A DNA stretch of 64,000 nt from the NCBI RefSeq assembly GCF_000622325.1, contig NZ_JASE01000005.1, forward strand, positions 558,001 through 622,000, read 5' to 3'. This document shows, one piece after another, positions 1 through 8,436 of the stretch. The notes under the pieces are model-generated. The model saw only the letters and a list, made by a program, of their open reading frames with translations. It searched no databases and was not told where the DNA came from. The position numbers and the translations under genes were made by a program. This DNA is from Sulfitobacter geojensis. GTDB taxonomy: Bacteria > Pseudomonadota > Alphaproteobacteria > Rhodobacterales > Rhodobacteraceae. Positions within the stretch are counted from its first letter, which is position 1; each line of letters begins with the position of its first letter.

Positions 1-100
1 GTTTCATAATTTCGGACATTTGCACTTTTCTGTAACGCTTTCAACAAATTTGATTGTCCCTCCTCTTGATCTGATTACGAAACAGCGCAACTGTGAAGAC

Positions 101-448
101 ATGACAATGCACCTTCCCCCGAATGCCACGCCGTTCGAACGCCCGCCCGAACAGGTGGCGTTTCACCGCACCGAACTGTCGGTGATCCTGTCACTTTATG
201 GTCGGATGGTCGCCGCGGGGGAGTGGCGCGATTACGGTATTTCCCACCAACGCGAGGTCGCGGTGTTTTCGGTTTTTCGCCGTACAGCGGAAGTGCCGTT
301 GTACCGGATCGAAAAGCGCCCCAAACTGCGCAACAAGCAAGGGGAGTATGCGGTGATCGGGGCCGGCGGTCAGGTGTTGAAGCGCGGCGGGGATTTGCGG
401 GCTGTGTTGCGGGTGTTGGAGCGTAAACTGATCCGTGCCGTGGATTAG
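101..448 (+). CDS. DUF2794 family protein
   Basis: A 115-residue protein resembling the alphaproteobacterial DUF2794 family of unknown function. It is soluble, has no signal peptide or membrane segment, and is mostly predicted beta strand with a basic C-terminus (ERKLIRAVD). The frame is open further upstream to position 20, but the ATG at 101 is preferred because the extra N-terminus is not family-like and the DNA there is AT-rich and promoter-like. A second ATG at 107 is also possible. It converges on the NlpC/P60 gene. Family assignment is from memory of the sequence pattern; no function is inferred. Confidence 0.75.
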   Translation: MTMHLPPNATPFERPPEQVAFHRTELSVILSLYGRMVAAGEWRDYGISHQREVAVFSVFRRTAEVPLYRIEKRPKLRNKQGEYAVIGAGGQVLKRGGDLRAVLRVLERKLIRAVD

Positions 449-490
449 CGCAGCGGCGCGTAAACGCCACAGACGGTGTCCGGCTGAAGG

Positions 491-521
491 TGCGGACAGT
501 ATATAAGGCCAAAAAGAGGGG
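491..521 (+). repeat. 31-bp dispersed repeat, copy 1
   Basis: This stretch is identical over 31 bases to the reverse complement of 55525-55555. The core reads TATATAAGGCC followed by an A-run and GAGGGG. It lies between two convergent genes, ending 11 bases from the stop codon of the NlpC/P60 gene. No other copy was noticed in the window. Function unknown. Confidence 0.9.
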
Positions 522-531
522 GAAGAGGCGG

Positions 532-1305
532 TTATAGCCGACGGTGTGCTTTAACCGGCCCGTCGCCTTGGGTTGCGATGCGGGCAATGGCGGTTGCGAT
601 GGGTTCGTAGACGCAGGCCATTGCGCTGGCGTTGGCGTGGATCAGGGTGTCACCGTCGGTAACCAGCGCCACGTGGCCTTTCCAGAACAGCAGATCATTG
701 CGCCGATAGGAGCCGTCGGCGCTTTTGCCGAGTGTCATCTGCATGTCGCTGTCGCCGGGGCAGGGGATGGCGCAGGATAATAGTGCGGCTTGGACTAGGC
801 CGGAGCAGTCGATGCCATCGCGGCTGTTGCCCCCCCAAAGATACGGTGTGCCGAGGTAAAGCGCCGCCACCTGAGCGGGGTCTGTTTGGTGCTGGTCCAT
901 TGGGGTGAGGTGCGCGGCAGGAATGAACCCTGCACTGGTTTTTGCGAACCTGCCGGATTGCGCGGTGACGGTGACACGGCTGGTGTGGTTAAGGCGCATC
1001 CGGTCGGGTGATTTGAAATCGGCGTCGCTGTAAAGATGGGTCGCGGGCGCGCTGACATAATGCGTCGGCGTGGTAAGGGTGCCGTGACTGTCAGAGGAGA
1101 TATAGCCGCAGTAGCCGTCTTTTTCCGCCTGAATATAGGACCATCCGGCAGCTGTATCGAGCAGGCGCAGGACATCGCCGAACAGCAATTGGCGGTCGCG
1201 CGGGCCGGAAGGGGCGCGGCACAGGTCCACGACGGGACGGGCGATTTGCGCCGGTGTGTCCTGCGTGACAGTCGCGGGGTCCGGTGTCAGGCGCGGATCG
1301 CTCAC
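532..1305 (-). CDS. NlpC/P60 (C40) cell-wall peptidase with SH3-like domains
   Basis: A 257-residue C40-family cysteine peptidase, expected to cut peptidoglycan stem peptides or muropeptides (gamma-D-glutamyl-diamino acid endopeptidase type). Residues about 30-135 look like bacterial SH3 domains. The catalytic domain follows, with Cys167 in DGIDCSGL, His211 in WKGHVAL and a third polar residue, His223. There is no obvious signal peptide, so it may act on recycled cytoplasmic muropeptides, as in related YkfC-like enzymes. It starts with GTG and overlaps the stop of the upstream aminopeptidase by four bases (GTGA). The pairing of an endopeptidase with an M17 aminopeptidase fits peptide recycling; that link is inferred. 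Confidence 0.88.
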   Translation of the reverse strand: MSDPRLTPDPATVTQDTPAQIARPVVDLCRAPSGPRDRQLLFGDVLRLLDTAAGWSYIQAEKDGYCGYISSDSHGTLTTPTHYVSAPATHLYSDADFKSPDRMRLNHTSRVTVTAQSGRFAKTSAGFIPAAHLTPMDQHQTDPAQVAALYLGTPYLWGGNSRDGIDCSGLVQAALLSCAIPCPGDSDMQMTLGKSADGSYRRNDLLFWKGHVALVTDGDTLIHANASAMACVYEPIATAIARIATQGDGPVKAHRRL

Positions 1306-2684
1306 AGTTTCAACAGCGCGGGAAGGGCATCAAAAAGCGCGCGAGTGGCTTGGCCGGTGCCGCCCTTGGGCCGCGCGGGCGCGTCGGCGGGTTGCCAGCC
1401 GTAGATGTCAAAATGCGCATAAGGGCTGTCGCTGACAAAGCGGCGCAGGAACAGGGCGGCGGTGATACAACCGGCAAAGCCGCCTTTTGGCGCATTGTCC
1501 AGATCGGCGATGCCCGGTTCGATCATCGCCTCGTAAGGAGTATGAAAGGGCATGCGCCAGACGGGATCGCATTCTTTGAGGGCGGCCGTTTCGAGGGCGC
1601 TGGCAAATGCGGAATCATCGCTGAAATAGGGGGCGAGGTCGGGGCCAACGGCGACACGGGCCGCGCCGGTAAGGGTTGCCATTGAGATGATTTGATCGGG
1701 CTGTTCCTCATCCGCGAGGGCAAGGGCGTCGGCCAGCACCAGACGCCCCTCGGCGTCGGTATTGTTGATTTCAACGGTAAGACCCTTGCGCGAGGTCAGG
1801 ATGTCGCCGGGGCGGAAGGCATTGCCTGCGACCGCGTTTTCCACCGCAGGGATGAGCACACGCAGTTGCACGGGTACGCCCATCGTCATGATCATCTGGG
1901 CAAGTCCCAGAACGGCGGCAGCACCGCCCATGTCCTTTTTCATCAGCCCCATGGAGGCCCCGGGTTTCAGGTTCAGCCCGCCGGTATCAAAACATACGCC
2001 TTTGCCGACAAGCGTGAGTTTGGGGCCGGTATCGCCCCAGCGCATGTCGATCAGGCGCGGGGCACGATCCGCAGCGCGCCCGACCGTGTGGATCAGCGGG
2101 AAATTCTGTGCGAGCAAATCATCGCCCGTGATGACGGTGATGACTGCGCCCTGCCGGTCGGCCAGATCCCGCGCAGCCTGTTCCAAATCGGGTGGCCCCA
2201 TATCGTTGGCGGGGGTGTTGATAAGATCGCGGGTCAGCGCCTCGCCATTGGCCTGCGCTTCGATGCGGGGGGCATTGATCCCTTCGGGGGCCACCAGCCG
2301 TGCCAGCAGCGGTGGTTGCTTGCGGTAGCGATCAAACCGGTAGCTGGCGAGGAGCCAGCCGAGTGCTTCGACCGCCAGCGTGCCCGGATCCAGATCGCTG
2401 GTGATGCGGTAGTCGCCTTTGGGCAATTTCGCCGCCGCCCCCGCGAGGTGAAACCGGCCGCGTCGGCGCGCCGCAGCGGTGCCATATCCGGCCACGGCCA
2501 TAAGCGGGAGGCCATCCTGCCCGGCGATGCTGGCGGTTTGACCCAGTGCACCGGTAAACCCTTGTGAAGCCAGCGCGTTTTGCGTGGCTTCGGGTTGTGT
2601 TCCCAGCCAGGCATCAAGCTGCTCTTCTGATAAGACATGCAAGGGGATGGTGGTGTCGCTGTAGGGGGCAAAGGAAAGGGGCAT
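1302..2684 (-). CDS. M17 leucyl aminopeptidase family protein
   Basis: A 460-residue cytosolic metallo-aminopeptidase of family M17 that removes N-terminal residues from peptides. The C-terminal catalytic half carries the signature NTDAEGR at residues 308-314 and the two-metal ligands in GKGVCFDTGGL (Lys228, Asp233) and MKKDMGG (Asp251). The N-terminal half is the variable regulatory domain. The frame is open to 2783, but the ATG at 2684 begins the family-like sequence (MPLSFAPYSD). It is translationally coupled to the downstream C40 peptidase. This looks like the shorter paralogue found in Rhodobacterales rather than canonical PepA, so no symbol is given. Confidence 0.92.
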   Translation of the reverse strand: MPLSFAPYSDTTIPLHVLSEEQLDAWLGTQPEATQNALASQGFTGALGQTASIAGQDGLPLMAVAGYGTAAARRRGRFHLAGAAAKLPKGDYRITSDLDPGTLAVEALGWLLASYRFDRYRKQPPLLARLVAPEGINAPRIEAQANGEALTRDLINTPANDMGPPDLEQAARDLADRQGAVITVITGDDLLAQNFPLIHTVGRAADRAPRLIDMRWGDTGPKLTLVGKGVCFDTGGLNLKPGASMGLMKKDMGGAAAVLGLAQMIMTMGVPVQLRVLIPAVENAVAGNAFRPGDILTSRKGLTVEINNTDAEGRLVLADALALADEEQPDQIISMATLTGAARVAVGPDLAPYFSDDSAFASALETAALKECDPVWRMPFHTPYEAMIEPGIADLDNAPKGGFAGCITAALFLRRFVSDSPYAHFDIYGWQPADAPARPKGGTGQATRALFDALPALLKL

Positions 2685-2755
2685 GGTGGACCTGTTTGTA
2701 ACATCGGGTTCGGTCAACCTACGCTTTTTGCGCGCCCCCGCAATGGGGCCTTGTT

Positions 2756-3133
2756 CTAGATTGTGATATCCTGAATGTCCCAAACAGCCGTAAGCGATCT
2801 GTCCCCGACCCGCATCAGGCGTGACAGGGTGGCGGCGATGGCTACACCGTTGCCTTGATCAATACAGGTGGTGACGTCGCAGGCCACATTGCTGAGGGCG
2901 CGCATGCCGATCTGGTCCGCAATGGCAATCAGCGACCGTGTGTTTTTACGCAATTCCTCCCAATGCGCCTCGCGAAACAGGCTTTCGCAATGAGACATGC
3001 GCAGCGCCAGTTCTTCGAGAGCGCGGCAGACCACATCCTCGGCACTGGCCGCACCTAGTTGAGAATAAAGCGCACCAAGTCGATCCTGATCGACGCTTAC
3101 GCTTTCCATCGGTTTAATTTGCAGAACCTGCAT
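2756..3133 (-). CDS. Hpt-like helical protein lacking the phospho-histidine
   Basis: A 125-residue, largely helical, soluble protein. The segment around residues 55-110 has the spacing of a histidine phosphotransfer domain (acidic helix, then a small-residue helix with IGMRALSNVA, then a second amphipathic helix). Where an Hpt domain has the HxLKG motif, this protein has NTRSLIAIADQIGM, so the phospho-accepting His is missing. It may be a dimeric scaffold or a partner of a response regulator; that is inference. It stands alone, with the aminopeptidase downstream and the carbonic anhydrase operon divergent upstream. Confidence 0.6.
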   Translation of the reverse strand: MQVLQIKPMESVSVDQDRLGALYSQLGAASAEDVVCRALEELALRMSHCESLFREAHWEELRKNTRSLIAIADQIGMRALSNVACDVTTCIDQGNGVAIAATLSRLMRVGDRSLTAVWDIQDITI

Positions 3134-3280
3134 GTTTATTCACCCTTACATCAGCCCCCACGGCTGTTGGTGTTCTGCACCCAAGTGATGATGAAATGGT
3201 TGAGGGCGGGATGCATTTTCTCTCGAAACTGTCGAAAAATTAGGATACCCCCGTCTGAACTTAAACAAGGATGACTCCCA

Positions 3281-3934
3281 ATGCTGGATCGAGTGAAACC
3301 GCTGCCAAGCTACCTGGTGCAACGCTATCACGGCTGGAAAGCGACCGGCTATGCCGACAATAAAGCGTGGTATCGACGGTTGGCCAGTGACGGGCAGCAC
3401 CCCCGCGCGATGGTGATTTCCTGCTGTGACAGCCGTGTGCATGTGACGTCGATTTTCGGCGCAGATCAGGGCGAATTTTTCATTCACCGCAATATTGCCA
3501 ATCTGGTGCCGCCCTATGAACCCGATGGTGACCATCACGGGACGTCAGCGGCTGTGGAATACGCGGTGCGGGTGCTTAAGGTCAGTAACCTGATGGTGCT
3601 GGGCCATTCCAATTGCGGTGGCATCAAGGGCTGTATCGACATGTGCAAAGGCCATGCGCCGGAACTGGAAGCAAAGGACAGTTTTGTCGGCCGCTGGATG
3701 GATATCCTGCGCCCGCGTTATGAGGCGGTTGCAGATGTTCAGGACCCCGAAGAACAGATGCGCGCGCTTGAAAAAGATGCGGTTGTGACGTCGTTGGAAA
3801 ACCTGATGACCTTCCCGTGGGTGGAGTCATTGGTGAACGAGGGCAAGCTGACATTGCATGGGTTGTGGACGGATATCGGTGAAGGCGGGCTGGAACATTA
3901 CAACCCCGAAACCGGAAAATTCCACACCGTTTAA
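3281..3934 (+). CDS. beta-carbonic anhydrase
   Basis: A 217-residue beta-class carbonic anhydrase that interconverts CO2 and bicarbonate. The zinc site is complete: Cys49, Asp50 and Arg52 in CCDSR, then His109 and Cys112 in GHSNCGG. The length is normal for the bacterial enzyme and there is no export signal. An AAGGA ribosome-binding site lies about nine bases before the ATG. It is the first gene of a three-gene operon with an SbtA-type bicarbonate permease 12 bases downstream and an SbtB-like regulator, so its substrate bicarbonate is probably supplied by, or retained with, that permease. Confidence 0.96.
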   Translation: MLDRVKPLPSYLVQRYHGWKATGYADNKAWYRRLASDGQHPRAMVISCCDSRVHVTSIFGADQGEFFIHRNIANLVPPYEPDGDHHGTSAAVEYAVRVLKVSNLMVLGHSNCGGIKGCIDMCKGHAPELEAKDSFVGRWMDILRPRYEAVADVQDPEEQMRALEKDAVVTSLENLMTFPWVESLVNEGKLTLHGLWTDIGEGGLEHYNPETGKFHTV

Positions 3935-3946
3935 GGGGAAGTTTCC

Positions 3947-4933
3947 ATGGAGCAATTGCTGTCTCTGGCGGCGGAGAACCTGATCTCGCCGATTATCCTG
4001 TGTTTTGTGCTGGGTGTTGCCGCGGCGCTGGCGCGCTCGGATCTTAGCATTCCCGAAGCCGTGGCCAAAGGGCTGTCGATCTATCTGCTGTTTGCTATCG
4101 GGTTCAAGGGCGGCGTCAGCGTCGCGGCGCATGGGATTGACGCCACCCTCGGGCTGGCGCTGTTGGCGGGGGTGGTTCTGTCTGCTGTGCTGCCGCTCAT
4201 CGCCTTTGCCCTGCTGCGGTTGATGACACAGATGAACCGGCTGGATGCGGCAGCGGTCGCGGCACATTACGGGTCCATTTCAATCGTGACTTTTGTGGCG
4301 GCCACATCGGTTCTGGAGAGCAGCGGCGTAGGATATGAGGGCTTTATGGTCGCGGTCGCAGCCGCGATGGAAGCCCCCGCAATTCTGTCCGCCCTCTGGC
4401 TGGTGGCCAAAGGCGGCAGTGCGGACGGCAACAAGGGCATGGACAGCGCCTTGCTGCGGGAAATCATGTTGAACGGGTCGATTGTGTTGTTGGTGGGGTC
4501 GTTTGTTATCGGCTGGGCCACGGGCGAAGACGGGCTTGCAGAAATATCCAGTTTCATCGTGTCACCGTTCAAGGGGGTCTTGTGCCTGTTCCTGTTGGAT
4601 ATGGGGCTGGTCGCGGGGCGCGGGCTGCGCGAGGGCAGCAAGATCTTGCGCCCGGCGGTGCTGGCCTTTGGTGTGCTGATGCCGCTGATCGGGTCGGCCA
4701 TCGGGCTTGGCTTTGCAATGGCGCTGGGCCTGTCGAGCGGGGGAATTGCGTTGATGATGGTGCTCTCGGCCTCGGCGTCTTACATTGCCGTGCCTGCCGC
4801 CATGCGTGTGGCATTGCCGGAAGCGAACCCATCGCTGTATCTGACACTGTCGCTGGGCGTAACATTCCCGTTTAACCTGACGCTTGGTATTCCGCTTTAT
4901 GTGGCAGTGTCCCAAGCCGTGACCGGAGGCTAA
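3947..4933 (+). CDS. sbtA: SbtA-type sodium-dependent bicarbonate permease
   Basis: A 328-residue inner-membrane transporter of the SbtA family (formerly DUF897) with about ten hydrophobic segments. Family-typical stretches include GFKGGVSVA (first half), HYGSISIVTF, and the C-terminal SYIAVPAAMR and LPEANPSLYL followed by GVTFPFNL. Cyanobacterial SbtA is a high-affinity Na+/HCO3- symporter; this protein is somewhat shorter, as non-cyanobacterial members are. It sits between a beta-carbonic anhydrase and a PII-like gene that starts three bases after its stop codon, the classic sbtA-sbtB pairing. Bicarbonate as substrate is inferred from family and context. Confidence 0.93.
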   Translation: MEQLLSLAAENLISPIILCFVLGVAAALARSDLSIPEAVAKGLSIYLLFAIGFKGGVSVAAHGIDATLGLALLAGVVLSAVLPLIAFALLRLMTQMNRLDAAAVAAHYGSISIVTFVAATSVLESSGVGYEGFMVAVAAAMEAPAILSALWLVAKGGSADGNKGMDSALLREIMLNGSIVLLVGSFVIGWATGEDGLAEISSFIVSPFKGVLCLFLLDMGLVAGRGLREGSKILRPAVLAFGVLMPLIGSAIGLGFAMALGLSSGGIALMMVLSASASYIAVPAAMRVALPEANPSLYLTLSLGVTFPFNLTLGIPLYVAVSQAVTGG

Positions 4934-4936
4934 CCG

Positions 4937-5248
4937 ATGCAAACCCATCGCGCGAAAAGGGTCGAAATTACGATCGAAGCTGTCATGCAATCGCGCCTGA
5001 CCGATGCGCTGACCAAGGCAGGTGTGACAGGCTATACCGTGCTGCCCGTTCTGGGGGGGGCCGGTAAATCAGGTGCATGGAGCAGGTCCGGTCAGGTCAG
5101 TCGCGCATCGGGCATGGTGCAGGTGGTGTGCATTATCAAACCGGAACGGCTGGATGATCTGCTGGACGGTGCTTTTGCCGTGGTGGAGCGCCATATTGGC
5201 GTCGTGTCGGTCAGTGATTGTGATGTGCTGCGGGCGGAACGGTTTTAA
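4937..5248 (+). CDS. sbtB: SbtB/PII-like regulator of the bicarbonate permease
   Basis: A 103-residue PII-superfamily protein. The ferredoxin-like fold is recognisable (VEITIEAVMQSRLTDAL, then VQVVCIIKPERLDDLLDGAF), with a glycine-rich T-loop segment GGAGKSGAWSRSG in the middle. In cyanobacteria SbtB is a trimer that binds adenylate nucleotides and controls SbtA. The C-terminus ends at AERF with no CGPxGC-type redox loop, unlike some cyanobacterial SbtB proteins. It begins three bases after sbtA, so the two are surely cotranscribed. It does not carry the uridylylation-site pattern of GlnB. Confidence 0.88.
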   Translation: MQTHRAKRVEITIEAVMQSRLTDALTKAGVTGYTVLPVLGGAGKSGAWSRSGQVSRASGMVQVVCIIKPERLDDLLDGAFAVVERHIGVVSVSDCDVLRAERF

Positions 5249-5283
5249 CGCGGCATTAACTGATTCGGTCTCAGTCTTCCGGT

Positions 5284-6075
5284 ATGAAGCTGGAAACCGT
5301 AACCTTGAAATTGCCGCCAAAGTTGCTGGATGATGCAGGCGTCGTTGCGTCGGGTCAGGATGTCACAATCGGGCATCTGGTGCGGCACCTGCTTGCGAAA
5401 GAAGTCGCGCGCCGCCTGCATCCAAAACCGTCCAATCGGGCGGAAGACGCGCTTGTCGCCGCTCTTCAAGCGCTCCTCGCCCGTGATTTTGCCGAAGCGA
5501 CGGGGTGGCGTGATCTGGCCGCGCGGTTGGCCCGCCACGGATACGAGTTGCGACCGGCAGGGGGCGGCATCGCGCTGTACAAGCGGTCCTGTGGCACCCG
5601 CGTTTGCAAAGGCTCCGAACTCGGGTTTGGCTATGGGATTTTGGTGCGCCGCTTTCGCGCGGCGATGCCCGGCCATCCGCACGGCACCTTGGGTCAGTGT
5701 TTTGATACCGGCCCTTTGGGCAAACCAGCACCGGAACCTTGCGGAACTGCGCCACCGAAACACCACTTGGCCCCCCTATTTGAAACGGCACCTGATTGGG
5801 CTGCCCTGACGGAGGGTTTGCGAAAACAGGGATATTATCTGCGCGCGCAGGGAACGGGGCTGGCGATATACGGCGAAAAAGACGGGCGGCATCTGTGCAA
5901 TACGGCCGCGGTCGGGTTCCGGTACCGCAAGCTGGTGAAACGGTTCGGGGCACCGATGCCCGGACATCCGCATGGCCAGCAATGGATAAAGGAGAATCCG
6001 GTCGTCCAGAATGACGATGCGCCGGAGTTCGAGGTGATTGATACCGAATGGCGGCCCTTGCCCACTGAAACGTAA
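5284..6075 (+). CDS. unknown protein with a duplicated 60-residue domain
   Basis: A 263-residue soluble protein that I do not recognise. Residues 1-45 (MKLETVTLKLPPKLL onward) look like a ribbon-helix-helix DNA-binding segment. Two copies of an approximately 60-residue unit follow, at about 75-134 and 172-231. Each begins W-x-x-L, contains GY-x-LR and a G-x-A-x-Y strand, and ends in MPGHPHG. The linker between them is proline-rich. It starts 35 bases after sbtB, with no strong ribosome-binding site. Its relation to the carbonate operon is uncertain. The repeat unit is reminiscent of accessory segments in plasmid relaxase-type proteins, but this is weak. Confidence 0.7.
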   Translation: MKLETVTLKLPPKLLDDAGVVASGQDVTIGHLVRHLLAKEVARRLHPKPSNRAEDALVAALQALLARDFAEATGWRDLAARLARHGYELRPAGGGIALYKRSCGTRVCKGSELGFGYGILVRRFRAAMPGHPHGTLGQCFDTGPLGKPAPEPCGTAPPKHHLAPLFETAPDWAALTEGLRKQGYYLRAQGTGLAIYGEKDGRHLCNTAAVGFRYRKLVKRFGAPMPGHPHGQQWIKENPVVQNDDAPEFEVIDTEWRPLPTET

Positions 6076-6100
6076 AACGCCCCCGCGTTGGGCAGGGGCG
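6074..6100 (-). terminator. intrinsic terminator of asd
   Basis: Read on the minus strand, CGCCCC and GGGGCG form a GC-rich stem (6078-6083 with 6095-6100) followed by a short T-run (complement of 6074-6077). It lies just past the asd stop codon. The T-run is short, so it may be weak. Confidence 0.55.
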
Positions 6101-6128
6101 ATTTGAAATTCAGGCGGGTGAAAGGGTG

Positions 6129-7151
6129 TTACCCTTTCTTAAGTACTTCACGACCCAGTAGTTCGGCAATCTGAACCGCGTTCAATGCCGCACCTTTGCG
6201 CAGGTTGTCCGATACGCACCACAGGTTCAGCCCGTTATCAATCGTGCTGTCCTGCCGGATGCGGCTGATGAAGGTGGCGAAGTCACCGACGCATTCCACC
6301 GGTGTGACGTATCCGCCGTCTTCACGCTTGTCGATCACCATGATGCCGGGCGCTTCGCGCAGAATATCGCGGGCTTCGTCTTCGTCCAGATGGTCCTCGA
6401 ATTCGATGTTGATCGCTTCGGAGTGACCAACGAACACGGGCACGCGCACACAGGTCGCAGTAACCTTGATGTTTTTGTCGACGATCTTTTTCGTCTCGGC
6501 GACCATTTTCCATTCTTCTTTGGTCGACCCATCTTCCATGAACACATCAATATGCGGGATCACGTTAAACGCGATCTGCTTGGTGAACTTGTTCGGGGGC
6601 ACATCGGACGTGGGATTATAGATCGACTTCGTCTGATCCCAAAGCTCGTCTGCACCTTCCTTGCCGGAACCGGACACGGATTGATAGGTGCTGACAACGA
6701 CGCGTTTGATCGTCGCGCGATCATGCAGCGGCTTGAGCGCGACAACCATCTGCGCGGTCGAACAGTTGGGATTCGCGATGATGTTTTTCTTGGCGTAATC
6801 ATGCACCGCTTGCGGGTTCACTTCGGGTACGATCAGCGGCACGTCGGAATCATAGCGATACAGCGACGAGTTATCGATCACCACACAGCCTGCCTTGGCG
6901 GCACCGGGGGCGTATTTCTGGGTCGCTTCAGAGCCCACAGCGAACAAGGCCATGTCCCATCCCGTGAAATCAAACGTATCAAGGTCTTTGCATTTCAACG
7001 TCTTGTCGCCAAAGCTTACTTCCGTCCCCAAGGAACGACGGCTGGCCAAGGCCACGATCTCGTCCACAGGGAACTGGCGTTCAGCCAGGATGTTCAGCAT
7101 TTCGCGGCCCACATTGCCAGTGGCGCCCACGACGGCGACGCGATAACCCAT
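6129..7151 (-). CDS. asd: aspartate-semialdehyde dehydrogenase
   Basis: A 340-residue enzyme that reduces aspartyl-4-phosphate to aspartate semialdehyde with NADPH, the branch-point step for lysine/diaminopimelate, threonine and methionine. The N-terminal nucleotide-binding motif is GATGNVG at 9-15, and the catalytic cysteine is Cys130 in ANPNCSTAQM. Length and motifs are normal. It is a single-gene unit with its own promoter region shared divergently with the DUF3095 gene and a hairpin terminator after its stop codon. Confidence 0.97.
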   Translation of the reverse strand: MGYRVAVVGATGNVGREMLNILAERQFPVDEIVALASRRSLGTEVSFGDKTLKCKDLDTFDFTGWDMALFAVGSEATQKYAPGAAKAGCVVIDNSSLYRYDSDVPLIVPEVNPQAVHDYAKKNIIANPNCSTAQMVVALKPLHDRATIKRVVVSTYQSVSGSGKEGADELWDQTKSIYNPTSDVPPNKFTKQIAFNVIPHIDVFMEDGSTKEEWKMVAETKKIVDKNIKVTATCVRVPVFVGHSEAINIEFEDHLDEDEARDILREAPGIMVIDKREDGGYVTPVECVGDFATFISRIRQDSTIDNGLNLWCVSDNLRKGAALNAVQIAELLGREVLKKG

Positions 7152-7287
7152 CTTATTTCTCCGTTATATAAGGGGTGGTGCGGCGCACATACACCGCTTG
7201 CCGATCCGTGGAAAGACCCCTGCGTTGCGGGCTGGCTTGTGATTGGCACCACGTGATAAGCAGGCACCAGTCAACAAGGCAGATCGC

Positions 7288-8436
7288 ATGACCCAAAGTG
7301 ACAGATTTTACGATCAATTGGCGCGTGTCAGGGAGTTTGACCAGCTGACGCAAACCGACAGGTTTACGCCGCTGCCGCAGGACTGGTTCGTGGGTGTTTC
7401 TGACATCGTCAATTCGACAGGTCTGGTGCAGGGGGGGCAGTACAAGACCGTCAATATGGTGGGTGCGGCGGTAATTTCCGCGATGATGAATGCCCTTGAC
7501 GGTGCCGCGTTTCCTTTTGTTTTCGGTGGAGACGGGGCAGGATTTGCGGTCCCGCCCCAGAGCGAAAGTGTTGCGCGCGATGCATTGGCGCGCGTGGCCA
7601 ACTGGGCGCAGGCAGAATTCGGCATCGAAATGCGGGTGGCTTTGGTGCCTGTCGCAGATGTACGCGCGGCGGCGCAGGATGTGCGGGTGGCGCGGTTTCA
7701 GGTGTCGGATGGTGTCGATTATGCGATGTTTGATGGCGGCGGCATGAATTGGGCCGAGGCGGAAATGAAGGCCGGCCATTACGCGATCCCCCCCGCAGCA
7801 CAGGGTGATTTGCCCGATTTGACGGGGCTTTCTTGTCGATGGTCAGCAATGCCGGCGCGCAATGGTACGATTCTGTCGATCCTCGTGGCCCCTGTTGCGG
7901 GCACTGACGACAGCGTGATCACCCGGGTTTATGACAAAATTGTCAGCCTTGCCAAAGGGTTGGATCGCGGCGGGCACCCTGCACCGGCCACTGGTCCGGG
8001 CACGGGATGGCCCCCGAAAGGGGCCACGCTTGAGGCGCATGCGACCCGTGGCGGTGGCGCAATCGGGAAGGCGCGGCGCAAGGTTCTGTTTGAATCCTTC
8101 GTGGCATGGCTGTTGATCCGCACAGGACTAAAAGTCGGCGGGTTTGATGCGCGACGGTATGCCCGCGTGGTCGGAGAGAACGCGGATTTTCGCAAACGTG
8201 ATGACGGGCTGAAGATGACGCTGGATTGTGATCCGGCCACGCAGGCGCAGATCGAGGAAGTGCTGAGCGCCGCCAAGGCAAAAGGCTATATCGACTATGG
8301 CACGGCGACGCAGGACGAGGCGATGATGACCTGTATCGTGCCGTCGATCATGACGGATGACCACGTGCACTTCATCGACGGGGGAGCGGGCGGCTATACG
8401 CTGGCCGCCGCGCGTATGAAGGGACAGTCAGTCTGA
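7288..8436 (+). CDS. DUF3095 family protein
   Basis: A 382-residue protein matching the DUF3095 family: PLPQDWFVGVSDIVNST, QGGQYKTVNMVGAAVI and FPFVFGGDGAGFAVP in the first 110 residues. The SDIVNST and GGDG elements look like a class III nucleotide-cyclase-type core, and family members are sometimes annotated as adenylate-cyclase-like, but activity is not established. The ATG at 7288 is chosen over an in-frame upstream start at 7243 because it begins the conserved sequence. The stop overlaps the convergent MFS gene's stop by nine bases. Confidence 0.85.
   Translation: MTQSDRFYDQLARVREFDQLTQTDRFTPLPQDWFVGVSDIVNSTGLVQGGQYKTVNMVGAAVISAMMNALDGAAFPFVFGGDGAGFAVPPQSESVARDALARVANWAQAEFGIEMRVALVPVADVRAAAQDVRVARFQVSDGVDYAMFDGGGMNWAEAEMKAGHYAIPPAAQGDLPDLTGLSCRWSAMPARNGTILSILVAPVAGTDDSVITRVYDKIVSLAKGLDRGGHPAPATGPGTGWPPKGATLEAHATRGGGAIGKARRKVLFESFVAWLLIRTGLKVGGFDARRYARVVGENADFRKRDDGLKMTLDCDPATQAQIEEVLSAAKAKGYIDYGTATQDEAMMTCIVPSIMTDDHVHFIDGGAGGYTLAAARMKGQSV

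Noticed and set aside
491-521. 31-bp repeat as an insertion-sequence end or attachment site
   Set aside because: No transposase, integrase, target duplication or inverted partner lies near either copy.
75-587. 170-codon minus-strand frame over the DUF2794 gene
   Set aside because: It overlaps two better-supported genes and contains no domain; its interest is only that it spans the 31-bp repeat.
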